Shown here piece by piece: positions 33,281 to 40,824 of a stretch of DNA of 44,828 nucleotides. A program made the translations under genes and the position numbers. This stretch comes from CAMBRQ01 sp945870325 (GTDB lineage Bacteria > Bacillota > Clostridia > Lachnospirales > Lachnospiraceae). Each line of letters starts with the position of its first letter. Positions within the stretch are counted from its first letter, which is position 1. The stretch lies in NCBI RefSeq assembly GCF_050313795.1, contig NZ_JBNPMC010000030.1:1-44828 (forward strand). Reading direction: 5' to 3'. The notes under the pieces are model-generated. The model worked only from the letters and a program-made list of their open reading frames with translations, was not told the origin of the DNA and did not search any database.

Positions 33281-33757
33281 ATGGGAATTGGTCCTTCAAC
33301 AAAAGAAACATCGCTGCATCACTTCCGAGATCCGCTTCTTGAAGTGGTTTCGGAGGATACGGATTTGGATCTGATGGGAGTGATGCTGGTGGGTTCTCCG
33401 GATGGTAATGAAGATAAGATGCTCGTGGGTACAAGAGCCGCGGTTTGGGCAGAAAGCATGCGGGCTGACGGTGTAATTCTTTCCTGTGACGGATGGGGAA
33501 ACAGCCATGTAGATTATACGAATACGGTTGAGCAGATTGGATCACGCGGAATTCCTGTAACAGGAATTACATTTAATGGTACGGTTGCACAGTTTGTAGT
33601 TGTCAATGATTATCTGGATGCCATTGTGGACATTAATAAGAGTGAATCAGGAGAGGAGACAGATGTGCTGGGAGAGAATAATATGGTGCGTCTGGATTGC
33701 CTGAAAGCGAAGGCACTCTTAAAATTAAAAATGAGACAGAAAGATCAGCAGAAATAA
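33281..33757 (+). CDS. prdE: PrdE, paralogue of the C-terminal half of processed PrdA
   Basis: The 158-aa protein starts MGIGPSTKETSLHHFRDPL, matching PrdA from its processing cysteine (CIGPASKEMSRHYWREPL). Later blocks also align: LVGSPDGNEDKMLVGTRAAV against FVGSPQINAEKFYVSRRVGH, and DGWGNSHVDYTNTVEQIGSR against EGFGNNHIDFASHIEQIGMR. The pyruvoyl-forming cysteine is replaced by the initiator region, so no pyruvoyl group can form. TAGGAGGTG lies at the prdD stop, so the pair are coupled. A terminator follows. Confidence 0.9.
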   Translation: MGIGPSTKETSLHHFRDPLLEVVSEDTDLDLMGVMLVGSPDGNEDKMLVGTRAAVWAESMRADGVILSCDGWGNSHVDYTNTVEQIGSRGIPVTGITFNGTVAQFVVVNDYLDAIVDINKSESGEETDVLGENNMVRLDCLKAKALLKLKMRQKDQQK

Positions 33758-33783
33758 TTAAGATAATGAGTAATGAGATAAAG

Positions 33784-33820
33784 AAAAGGCACGACCTGTA
33801 TGTCGTGCCCTTTCTTTTTG
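33784..33820 (+). terminator. Intrinsic terminator after prdE
   Basis: GGCACGAC (33788-33795) pairs with GTCGTGCC (33802-33809), followed by CTTTCTTTTT. It ends the prdDE unit. Confidence 0.88.
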
Positions 33821-34212
33821 GTATGTCATTGAGAGGTTTTTCCTCGTTGCATTGCAGTTTTGCGTATATACAAAGCTGGGGAATGCTCCTCCTTAGAGGA
33901 AATGTATATATTAATTGGAGTTCACCGTTGCAAGAACGTTCTTGGGGGAAACGATCGGCAACAGATTAACTGCAATAACAACCATAAAAGTTATAACTTA
34001 GTGTGTACCCATCTTTCAAAAAAGCAGTTCCCTCTCTTTAGGAAACCGCCATTGGTTCTCTCACATCTAAGTTGTGGTAAGTATAGCACTTTTGCGTGGT
34101 AGAGTCAAGAAGTGCTGAATTAAAAAATTATTTTTATGCAATATAACGAATATTTAGAGGGGAAACATATATTGTTATGCATTTTTGTCCAATGGGTTTT
34201 ATTAAAAACGAG
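33821..34212. other. Intergenic stretch without a convincing gene
   Basis: About 390 bp hold no frame with a good ribosome binding site and protein-like composition. Noted features are a perfect 14-bp palindrome CAAGAACGTTCTTG (33931-33944) and a weak AGCACTT/AAGTGCT hairpin near 34086-34118. The last 100 bp are AT-rich, leading into the next promoter. Confidence 0.6.
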
Positions 34213-34241
34213 TTGAGATAGGAAGAAAGAAGTATTATAAT
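34213..34241 (+). promoter_or_regulatory. Promoter of the B3/B4-domain gene
   Basis: TTGAGA (34213-34218) and TATAAT (34236-34241) are 17 bp apart, 34 bp before the start codon. Confidence 0.7.
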
Positions 34242-34274
34242 CAAATACAAGAGATATCTAGGAGGGATAAATTG

Positions 34275-34940
34275 ATGAAAAAGCTTAGTATTGACAATTA
34301 TATGAAGGAACTGTGGCCAGCGGTCAGGGTAGGCTGCCTGCAGTATAAAGTGAAAGTTGAGAAGAAGAATGAAGAGATGTGGAAGTATCTAAAAAAGGAT
34401 ATTTTCAAAAAAGCAAAGGATGATATCTTTGATTATGGAGTGAATGAGATTCCGAATATTAAGGAATCCAGAACTGCATATAAAGCATTCGGAAAAGATC
34501 CGAGCCGCTATCGTGTATCCTCTGAGGCGCTAATCCGCAGAATCGGGCAGGGTAAAGGATTATATGAAGTAAATACCGTTGTGGATGTAAATAACTTGAT
34601 TTCTATAGAATCCGGCTTCTCTGTGGGGTCATATGATGTGGCCAATATAGGGGACGAGTTGCTGTTCCGCGTAGGGAGACCTGGTGAGACCTATAAAGGG
34701 ATTGGAAAAGAAGAGATCAATATTGAAGGCCTGCCGGTGCTGGCAGATGAGCAGGGCGCGATTGGGAGTTCCACAAGTGATTCTGAGAGAGCGATGATCA
34801 CAGAGAACGCACAGGAGGTTCTGACATTGATCTATTCTTTCTCCGCGAATAGGGATCTGGAGAAGGCGCTTGAATATGGAAAGAAATACATGGAACAGTA
34901 TGCAAGGGCAGAAGGAATAGAGACTTGGATCGTAGAATAG
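34275..34940 (+). CDS. B3/B4 (PheRS beta-like) domain protein
   Basis: The 221-aa protein matches the stand-alone B3/B4 domain family, related to the editing-associated region of phenylalanyl-tRNA synthetase beta. Recognisable parts are IKESRTAYKAFGKDPSRYR (about residues 70-88), LYEVNTVVDVNNLISIESG and FRVGRPGETYKGIG. Its function is uncertain; tRNA or amino-acid binding is suspected. ATG 34275 has AGGAGGG 8 nt upstream; a TTG just before it is less likely. It is monocistronic with its own promoter and terminator. Confidence 0.87.
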   Translation: MKKLSIDNYMKELWPAVRVGCLQYKVKVEKKNEEMWKYLKKDIFKKAKDDIFDYGVNEIPNIKESRTAYKAFGKDPSRYRVSSEALIRRIGQGKGLYEVNTVVDVNNLISIESGFSVGSYDVANIGDELLFRVGRPGETYKGIGKEEINIEGLPVLADEQGAIGSSTSDSERAMITENAQEVLTLIYSFSANRDLEKALEYGKKYMEQYARAEGIETWIVE

Positions 34941-34954
34941 TAAAACAGATTGAA

Positions 34955-34987
34955 AAATCCTGCCTCAGGATAATAGGGGCAGGATTT
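34955..34987. terminator. Bidirectional hairpin between convergent genes
   Basis: AAATCCTGCC (34955-34964) pairs with GGCAGGATTT (34978-34987) around a 13-nt loop. It lies between the stop codons of the B3/B4 gene and the YcxB-like gene. Confidence 0.7.
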
Positions 34988-34994
34988 GGAATTG

Positions 34995-35534
34995 CTATTT
35001 ATCAAACATCGGAGCTATAGGTTCATAATTAATTTCGGGATGATTATCAAGTATCCATTGTTTAAAACTGTCTGCATCCCCTTCAGTGAAACATAACTTA
35101 TCCAGCATAACTCCTTCATTGTATTCATCTGTTGATAATTTAAAATAAGATTTGGCTTCTTCGAATTTCAGGATATCCTTCCATTCGACTTTATTATTAA
35201 TTTTTCCGTTGATGTATAAAGATATATTTTTGCTTCCCACAACTACTTTGCAGTTCCAATCCTTGCCGCCAAAATATTGTGCTCGTGTGACACGGAATGT
35301 CTTATCAGCATGCATCCATCTGAAAAAAACACCCCTATATACTGCGACAAATGTCAGGAAAGCTCCAATTGATTGCCACCTGGGAGAGGCACCAACCTTT
35401 TGGAAATAAATCCATCCAAATACTCCTGCAACAAAAATGAAACAATACACATAAAAAATGGGTAACTTCCAAAATTTAGGAGTTGCCCATTTATCATAAC
35501 GTCTTCGGTCCATTACGTATTCGTTTACGAACAT
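34995..35534 (-). CDS. YcxB-like membrane protein
   Basis: The 179-aa product has two N-terminal membrane helices (about residues 23-45 and 54-70) and a C-terminal soluble domain of the YcxB type (SKNISLYINGKINNKVEWKD, near residue 105, then a conserved FTEGDADSFKQWI helix). The domain resembles PH-like sequence; function unknown. It is convergent with the B3/B4 gene. No operon partner is evident. Confidence 0.72.
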   Translation of the reverse strand: MFVNEYVMDRRRYDKWATPKFWKLPIFYVYCFIFVAGVFGWIYFQKVGASPRWQSIGAFLTFVAVYRGVFFRWMHADKTFRVTRAQYFGGKDWNCKVVVGSKNISLYINGKINNKVEWKDILKFEEAKSYFKLSTDEYNEGVMLDKLCFTEGDADSFKQWILDNHPEINYEPIAPMFDK

Positions 35535-35572
35535 ATTGCTGTCTCCGTTTTCTTTTATAGTATTTATTGTTA

Positions 35573-35613
35573 ATTACATAAATGGCTGCCTGTAAGGCCG
35601 CCATCTATGTAAT
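35573..35613 (-). terminator. Probable terminator of the TSUP-like gene
   Basis: ATTACATA (35573-35580) pairs with TATGTAAT (35606-35613), and ATGGC with GCCAT inside it. On the minus strand it lies 16 nt after the permease stop. The following bases are only moderately T-rich. Confidence 0.5.
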
Positions 35614-35628
35614 ATACTTATGTAATTT

Positions 35629-36519
35629 TTATGCTATTCCGGCCTTTTTGTCTTTCAGGGCAGAACTGATCAATGTGTATGATGTCCACAGAAGAACTAT
35701 ACAGATCAGGTTAATGAGCCAGAACATTGGAAGACTTGTAACAACTTTCCATGCAATAAATACACCGATAATTCCGCCAAGGGCATTACCAACTGTATGT
35801 GGTACATCATATCTGTGGGTTCTAATGAACTCGATTGAACAAGCAGGCATCAGAACGGCACAAGATCCCATGAATACAGGGAAACAAGCAGTGGCATCAA
35901 CACCAAGCAGAAGACATGTAGCCATACAAGGTGCATACAGACCAAATCCAATATCCATGAGCGCACCCCAAAGAATATTGAGAACTGCAGCTACAACCAG
36001 TTTCCATCCGTGCAATCCAGTAGCAGTACCGATGATTCCGAAAGGACCAACACCAGTATTCTTGCAAAGCATAATAGCAGCAAGTGGAATCATAATAATA
36101 CCAAGAGCCCATCTGATCTTGTTACGTGGCCATTTTGTAACGATGCTGGCAAATCCGAATGAGCCAACAGCAGCACAGATGTACATGATCCACAGGAACA
36201 TAGGATCACAATCAACAGAAGCAGTGAAGATGAATGCCTCAAAGATAACTGGGAAAGTATCACCAATATTCAAAGTACCTGGAATGTCAATGTCATCTAT
36301 CTGGTTAAATAATTTGTACATGAATGTAGATGGTGCATAAGAACCACAGCCAAGTGTATCAAGTAAGTTGGCGATGATACCTACGGTGAAACCAGATGCC
36401 CATTGCTTGCCAGTTGCACCCTTGAGTTCATCCATACGATTTTTTGTGATATCAAATATAAGTCCGATACCGGTTCCGGCTGCTAAAGCGCCGAATAAAA
36501 TTTGAAGTGCTAGTAACAT
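35629..36519 (-). CDS. Putative TSUP-like (TauE/SafE) permease
   Basis: The 296-aa protein has about eight hydrophobic helices. It shows a repeated glycine-rich motif, GIIANLLDTLGCGSYAPST in the first half and WGALMDIGFGLYAPCMAT in the second, in the style of TauE/SafE (TSUP) anion exporters. Substrate unknown; the family moves sulfite, sulfonates and small carboxylates. GGAGGTAG lies before the ATG. A good promoter at 36625-36653 leaves a leader of about 100 nt containing a G-rich segment. Family assignment is moderately sure. Confidence 0.6.
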   Translation of the reverse strand: MLLALQILFGALAAGTGIGLIFDITKNRMDELKGATGKQWASGFTVGIIANLLDTLGCGSYAPSTFMYKLFNQIDDIDIPGTLNIGDTFPVIFEAFIFTASVDCDPMFLWIMYICAAVGSFGFASIVTKWPRNKIRWALGIIMIPLAAIMLCKNTGVGPFGIIGTATGLHGWKLVVAAVLNILWGALMDIGFGLYAPCMATCLLLGVDATACFPVFMGSCAVLMPACSIEFIRTHRYDVPHTVGNALGGIIGVFIAWKVVTSLPMFWLINLICIVLLWTSYTLISSALKDKKAGIA

Positions 36520-36624
36520 GTTTTCTCTACCTCCAGATTCTTATAAAATGAAATTAACTGTTGTTGGACATAAGTTACAACCCGCCCCCCGATTGCGGAA
36601 AGTAATTATCCAAAACCTACAATA

Positions 36625-36653
36625 ATAATACCATTTATTATAGGAAAGGTCAA
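36625..36653 (-). promoter_or_regulatory. Promoter of the TSUP-like gene
   Basis: On the minus strand TTGACC (36648-36653) and TATTAT (36625-36630) are 17 bp apart. The leader includes a G-rich stretch near 36585-36596. Confidence 0.7.
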
Positions 36654-36714
36654 TCTAAATATATGAAAAAGACGGATCTTCGACAGTGTTCATAAAATAC
36701 TTTTTTAGATATTC

Positions 36715-38085
36715 CTATTTAATGAACCCGAATACATTCAATATAACAATGACCATGAATACCGGCACAACTACAATCGTTAATATCTTATCGTATATTG
36801 TGATTTTTCCATACTTGCCATTATTAGTAAGTTCTTTTTCGTATTCTTTGAATCCCCATATTTTAGCAATAAACAAGCAGATCAACCAGCATCCAAGCGG
36901 AAGAAGTATGTATCCGGTGAAGCAATCCAGCCAGTCATAGAAACCATACTTGGTAATACCGTTGACATCCAGCCATGGAATCTGAACGCCGCTTAATGCG
37001 CCGAAGCCGAGGGATACGATAATATTTCCTGCGCCAATAATAACTGCGGTAATAATGGTCGCTTTTTTACGTCCAAGTTTGCATTTGTCTTCGAGAGTAC
37101 GGATTGTGATCTCAAAGAATGTAAACAGAGAAGAAATAACAGCAAATGCAAGTGCCAGGAAGAAGCAGATGCCGATAATTCTTCCTCCGGGAAGTTTGCT
37201 GAATATATCAGTCATTACTAAGAATACAAGGGCAGGTCCCTTTTCTACGTCAACGCCGGCAGCGAATGCAGAAGGGATGATAACGAATCCTGCCAGGAGT
37301 GCAGCGGCTGTATCACATATGGATACTAAGATGGCATCGGAGCGCAGGTTGTTCTCTTTTGGTATATTGGCGCCCAGGGTTGTGAAGATTCCCCAGCCGA
37401 TACCTACAGAGAAGAGTACCTGGGTAGCAGCCTGGGCAAATACTGAGAAAGTAAACTTACTAAAATCAGGAAGCAGGTAGTACTTCAGACCATCTATTGC
37501 ACCATCTGTAACAAATAATGCCCATATTCCGCAGATGATCAGGAATATGAATAATGCAGGCATAAGGAACTTGGTTAACTTTTCAACGATGTTCGTAATT
37601 CCGAATAAAAGCAAGACGGATACAAAGACCAGCAGAATTAATGCCCATATGATGGGTTCTGCGTTGGAAGTGGTGAAGTTGAGAAAGTAAACTTCTTTGT
37701 CAGTGCCAAAGTCACCATTGATAATGTACTGGAAAGCATATTTTAATACCCAGCCGCCGACAACGACATAATACATATTGATCATCAGGGTACAGAGGTT
37801 GGCAATCCAGCCGACAAATCCCCATTTCTTATTTACATTTTCAAAACATGTTACTGTGTCAGAAGCGCTGTGGCGCCCAATGGCAGTCTCCATCTCGACC
37901 ATGGGATGAGCCATCAAGGCGATGATAACGATGTACACGATGAGGAAGATCCCGCCTCCGCCTTGATAAGCCAGATAAGGGAATTTCCAGATGTTTCCAA
38001 GACCAATAGCAGCTCCGGCTGCAACCATAATGTAACCAAATCTTGAATTCCATTGTTGTGTGGTCTGATTTGTATTATTACTCAT
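36715..38085 (-). CDS. NSS family sodium-dependent transporter (first of two)
   Basis: The 456-aa protein belongs to the neurotransmitter:sodium symporter family, which imports amino acids with Na+. The N-terminal helix 1 motif GAAIGLGNIWKFPYLAYQGGGG is present (split: GAAIGLGNIWKFPY, then QGGGG), as are GWGIFTTLGANIPKENN and about 11-12 helices. Start 38085 (MSNNTNQ) has TTGGAGTG 10 nt upstream. Its promoter is near perfect, its mRNA would begin with a long hairpin, and three T-N11-A operator copies lie upstream. The amino acid carried is unknown. Confidence 0.9.
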   Translation of the reverse strand: MSNNTNQTTQQWNSRFGYIMVAAGAAIGLGNIWKFPYLAYQGGGGIFLIVYIVIIALMAHPMVEMETAIGRHSASDTVTCFENVNKKWGFVGWIANLCTLMINMYYVVVGGWVLKYAFQYIINGDFGTDKEVYFLNFTTSNAEPIIWALILLVFVSVLLLFGITNIVEKLTKFLMPALFIFLIICGIWALFVTDGAIDGLKYYLLPDFSKFTFSVFAQAATQVLFSVGIGWGIFTTLGANIPKENNLRSDAILVSICDTAAALLAGFVIIPSAFAAGVDVEKGPALVFLVMTDIFSKLPGGRIIGICFFLALAFAVISSLFTFFEITIRTLEDKCKLGRKKATIITAVIIGAGNIIVSLGFGALSGVQIPWLDVNGITKYGFYDWLDCFTGYILLPLGCWLICLFIAKIWGFKEYEKELTNNGKYGKITIYDKILTIVVVPVFMVIVILNVFGFIK

Positions 38086-38115
38086 AAATAACACACTCCA
38101 ATCTTTATTTGTTTT

Positions 38116-38173
38116 AGGAATAAAAAAAGGGATGCTCTCTGTAGGGCGAGAGCATCCTTGCTAATTTATTCCT
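38116..38173 (-). promoter_or_regulatory. 5'-end hairpin / attenuator-like structure of the NSS mRNA
   Basis: On the minus strand an outer 9-bp stem (AGGAATAAA with TTTATTCCT) encloses a 10-bp stem GGATGCTCTC/GAGAGCATCC with an 8-nt loop and a seven-T run. The predicted transcription start is about 38174, so the mRNA would fold from its first nucleotide. The inner stem plus T run has terminator form, 30 nt before the NSS start codon region. Confidence 0.65.
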
Positions 38174-38180
38174 CTTTCTA

Positions 38181-38209
38181 ATTATATCTTTTTGTGAAAC
38201 AAATGTCAA
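38181..38209 (-). promoter_or_regulatory. Consensus promoter of the first NSS gene
   Basis: On the minus strand TTGACA (38204-38209) and TATAAT (38181-38186) are perfect hexamers 17 bp apart. Operator copy A abuts the -35 side. Confidence 0.85.
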
Positions 38210-38214
38210 TAAAG

Positions 38215-38254
38215 AAATAAGAAAATATAATGTTGATATTACATTTTCTTATGC
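38215..38254. promoter_or_regulatory. Two abutting T-N11-A operator copies (A and B), inverted
   Basis: Copy A, AAATAAGAAAATATAATGTT, is at 38215-38234; copy B, the inverse of GCATAAGAAAATGTAATATC, is at 38235-38254. Together they make a 40-bp inverted repeat just upstream of the NSS promoter. The consensus over five copies in the window is RCATAAGAAAATGTAATRTY, containing CAT-N11-ATR. Confidence 0.7.
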
Positions 38255-38281
38255 CGAAACCTGTCAAAAAAATGTCAGTTG

Positions 38282-38301
38282 ACATAAGAAAGTGTAATAT
38301 T
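38282..38301. promoter_or_regulatory. T-N11-A operator copy C, upstream of the 25-aa peptide gene
   Basis: ACATAAGAAAGTGTAATATT differs from copy D (43059-43078) at only two positions. It lies 18 bp before the -35 box of the rightward promoter. Confidence 0.7.
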
Positions 38302-38319
38302 AACATGATAAAACCTCGT

Positions 38320-38348
38320 TTCACAAATGTAAAAAAAGTTGCTATACT
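38320..38348 (+). promoter_or_regulatory. Promoter of the 25-aa peptide gene
   Basis: TTCACA (38320-38325) and TATACT (38343-38348) are 17 bp apart, divergent from the NSS promoter. Confidence 0.65.
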
Positions 38349-38414
38349 GAAATCACAAAGAAAGAAATAATGAGAGAATGAGATACAGGAAAAAAGTTGA
38401 GGAGGGATCATCAT

Positions 38415-38492
38415 GTTAGGATGGACAATAGTTGGGATTGTTGCTCTTTATGGAATCGCATCTGTAGTTAAGAGCGAGAATGGAAGATAATT
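38415..38492 (+). CDS. 25-aa single-helix membrane peptide
   Basis: The frame encodes MLGWTIVGIVALYGIASVV followed by KSENGR. A GAGGAGGGATC box stands at ideal distance, with a promoter upstream and an intrinsic terminator 9 nt after the stop, so this is a complete tiny transcription unit. The peptide has one membrane helix with a charged C-terminal end, like small accessory subunits of Na+ symporters. It is divergent from an NSS gene and convergent with a PutP-like remnant, either of which could be (or have been) its partner. It is too short for normal gene callers. Confidence 0.72.
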
Positions 38493-38500
38493 ATTAGATT

Positions 38501-38538
38501 AAAAAACACATCCGCTTTGATATGCGGATGTGTTTTTT
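38501..38538. terminator. Bidirectional terminator between the peptide gene and the putP remnant
   Basis: A 15-bp perfect inverted repeat (38501-38515 with 38524-38538) has six A on the left and seven T on the right, so it works in both directions. Confidence 0.92.
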
Positions 38539-38559
38539 TGTTATCTTGATTATGTACAT

Positions 38560-39700
38560 CTAGTCAGCGTCTGGAGCCGTAGCCTTATCAAATATTTCAA
38601 GAGCTTTCGCGTTTGGTGCTTCGGTAAACTTAGCCACCAGTACTGCTACAATCATGCTTGCGAAGAATCCTGGTACGATTTCAAATATACCGGTAGAAGC
38701 GGTAAGCCCTGTCAGAAGCCAGCCAAGGTCAACTACAAATCCGGTGATAACACCTGCAATAGCGCCCTTGTAGTTGAATCTTCTCCAGAAAAGTGACAGA
38801 AGAATTGTTGGTCCGAAAGAAGCTCCGAATGCACCCCATGCATTTTCTACCATATCCATGATTGCCTGAGCGCCTGATCCCTTGGAATTAGCAATTGCAA
38901 ATGCAATTGCGGAAAGAATCAGTACAAGGATACGTCCTACCATTAAGGTTTCCTTCTCAGATGCTTCCTTACGGAAGAATGGTTTGTACAAATCAGCCGT
39001 AAATGAACTGGATGCTACAAGCAACTGAGAGTCTGCGGTCGAAATAGAAGCTGCAATAATAGCGGCAAGCAATAGTCCGCAGATGGCTGCCGGGAAGAAT
39101 TTACGTGACATAACAATAAATACCATACTTTGGGTTCCTGTGGTAAGAAGTTCTTCGCCTACGATCATTCTTCCGAAATAAGCTACCATTACAGTAGAAA
39201 ACAGTGAAATAACTACCCATACGATAGCCACGATGGAAGATTTCTTAATCATAGAAGGTTTCTCGATAGACATAAATCTTACCAGAATGTGAGGCATACC
39301 AAAGTATCCAAGTCCCCAGCCAAGACCAGTAATGATTTCCGGCAGGCTTGCGTTGAAGATTCCGCCACCGAATGAACACTGTGTAACTGCTCCGGAGGCA
39401 GCATCTGTATATTCCAGTTCGCTGCTGTGCCGAGTGCCAGACCGATTCCAATCCACATCTGACCGAAACCAAATGCCAGAATCGAACCCGGAAGTCCCAT
39501 CAGAAGCCATGCTGACATATCAGAAGCCTGAGCGGATAAAGCTGTTACCCAAGGTCCCATTGAACGTCCCCCAAGAAAAAAGTCCTCGGAATCCTTGTTG
39601 GTTCCATTAAAGTAGAATATTAATGCTACCCCAAGCAGTATATAAAAAGCAAGAAATATATTAAAAAATCTTATTTCGACATTATATTTTGTTATGCCGA
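38560..39700 (-). pseudogene. PutP-like sodium:proline symporter remnant with an internal deletion and no start codon
   Basis: The N-terminal part (DSEDFFLGGRSMGPW, ALSAQASDMSAWLLMGLPGS, GIGLALGTAANW) and the C-terminal part (GGGIFNASLPEIITGLGWG, LGYFGMPHILVRFM, and on to the end) both match PutP-type SSS symporters. They are in different frames, joined near 39410-39417. About 150 codons normally between them are missing, so this is a deletion rather than a simple frameshift. Upstream the N-terminal frame is open back to a TAG near 39700 with no ATG, GTG or TTG; operator copy E overlaps it. Promoter, ribosome binding site and first codons thus also seem deleted. Confidence 0.85.
39678..39697. 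promoter_or_regulatory. T-N11-A operator copy E, at the putP remnant
   Basis: On the minus strand it reads GCATAACAAAATATAATGTC. Unlike the other copies no TTGACA/TATAAT pair follows; symporter coding sequence begins at once, consistent with loss of the promoter segment. Confidence 0.65.
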
Positions 39701-39733
39701 GCCCCTAAAAAACATTAGTAAGAATGGGAGATT

Positions 39734-40606
39734 TTAATCATCCAGTAAAAAGTCTTTTGCATATTTCAGGAATTTCTTGGACGCAGGGGATAATTCTTCC
39801 GGAGATGAGAAAGCCAGCCCTAACTGCCGGTATGCCCTTGGAACAAGTGGGCGCGTCTCGAAATCACCGATCTGTCCTCTGAGAAGAAGTCCTGGAAGAA
39901 TCGAAAGTCCGAGTCCCTGTTCGACCATGGAGATGATGCTGAACTCGTTGATCGTAATATAACGGATGTCCGGTTTGATCTTATATTCTCTTAATATCCG
40001 GTGCACATCGCTTCCGGGTGTATATTTGGTGATAACGAATGGAGTGCCCTGAAATAATTCAACAGGAATCTCATCGTATGCAGTGAAAGGGTGGTCCTTT
40101 GGAAGGATTGCAAATAATTCGTCATCCATAACTGGGAGAAATTGATAATTCTGTCCCTTCTGATAGCTGATAAATCCGATATCAACCCTTCGTTCCTCTA
40201 TCCAGTCTGCCAGATCACCTTCGCTTCCTTCAATAACCTTAAAGATGATATCCGGGTATTTTTGCTGGAATTCACGGATGATCTTCGGAATCCAGTGAAT
40301 GGAGCAGCTTAGATATGTCCCTATTTTAATAGTACCTTTTTGGGCGCCTTTAAGAAAAGCGATTTCCTGAGTGACTACTTCGGCTGAGTTCAACAGTGCA
40401 CGTATAGAGGGAATCAGGGATTTGGCTTCGCCAGTGAGAGTGACACCATGATTATCCTTTATAAATAGAGGAAATCCAACATCTTTTTCCAGTGCCCGCA
40501 TCATCTGTGTAATTCCGGACTGGGTATAACCGAATTCTTCGCCTGCTCTTGTAAAGCTTCCATAGTCATCCACTGCAAGCATAACCCGCCATTTTTTAAT
40601 ATCCAT
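39734..40606 (-). CDS. LysR family transcriptional regulator
   Basis: The 290-aa protein starts MDIKKWRVMLAVDDYGSFTR and has a LysR helix-turn-helix (TRAGEEFGYTQSGITQMMRAL, about residues 19-38, here shortened: AGEEFGYTQSGITQMMRAL) and an effector domain (from about 90). AAAGGAGTG lies 6 nt before the ATG; the frame is open further upstream, but without a good site. LysR proteins bind T-N11-A sites, and five such sites lie beside the Na+ symporter genes flanking this gene, so it is the leading candidate regulator (inference). Confidence 0.88.
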   Translation of the reverse strand: MDIKKWRVMLAVDDYGSFTRAGEEFGYTQSGITQMMRALEKDVGFPLFIKDNHGVTLTGEAKSLIPSIRALLNSAEVVTQEIAFLKGAQKGTIKIGTYLSCSIHWIPKIIREFQQKYPDIIFKVIEGSEGDLADWIEERRVDIGFISYQKGQNYQFLPVMDDELFAILPKDHPFTAYDEIPVELFQGTPFVITKYTPGSDVHRILREYKIKPDIRYITINEFSIISMVEQGLGLSILPGLLLRGQIGDFETRPLVPRAYRQLGLAFSSPEELSPASKKFLKYAKDFLLDD

Positions 40607-40623
40607 ATGATTCACTCCTTTAA

Positions 40624-40647
40624 ATACATGTACATGCATACATGTAT
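40624..40647. promoter_or_regulatory. 24-bp dyad upstream of the lysR gene
   Basis: ATACATGTA (40624-40632) and TACATGTAT (40639-40647) form an inverted repeat with a 6-bp centre, 18 bp upstream of the start codon. It may be an autoregulatory operator or a 5'-leader hairpin. Confidence 0.5.
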
Positions 40648-40824
40648 ACGTAATTGTAATACTTGGTATATACAATTTTAATACTAATGCAAAAATTCTT
40701 CGAACACAAGAGAAAAATATGGAAAAAATGAAGAAAATATAGGGAATTATAAAGAAAAACTTTCCCCGTCTGTCAAAAAATGTGTATAATCATTATAGCA
40801 ATGAGGAAAGAGGGGATAAGCTCA

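Noticed and set aside
33697..34102. Two small ORFs after prdE
   Set aside because: They run across the prdE terminator and have no ribosome binding site or protein-like composition.
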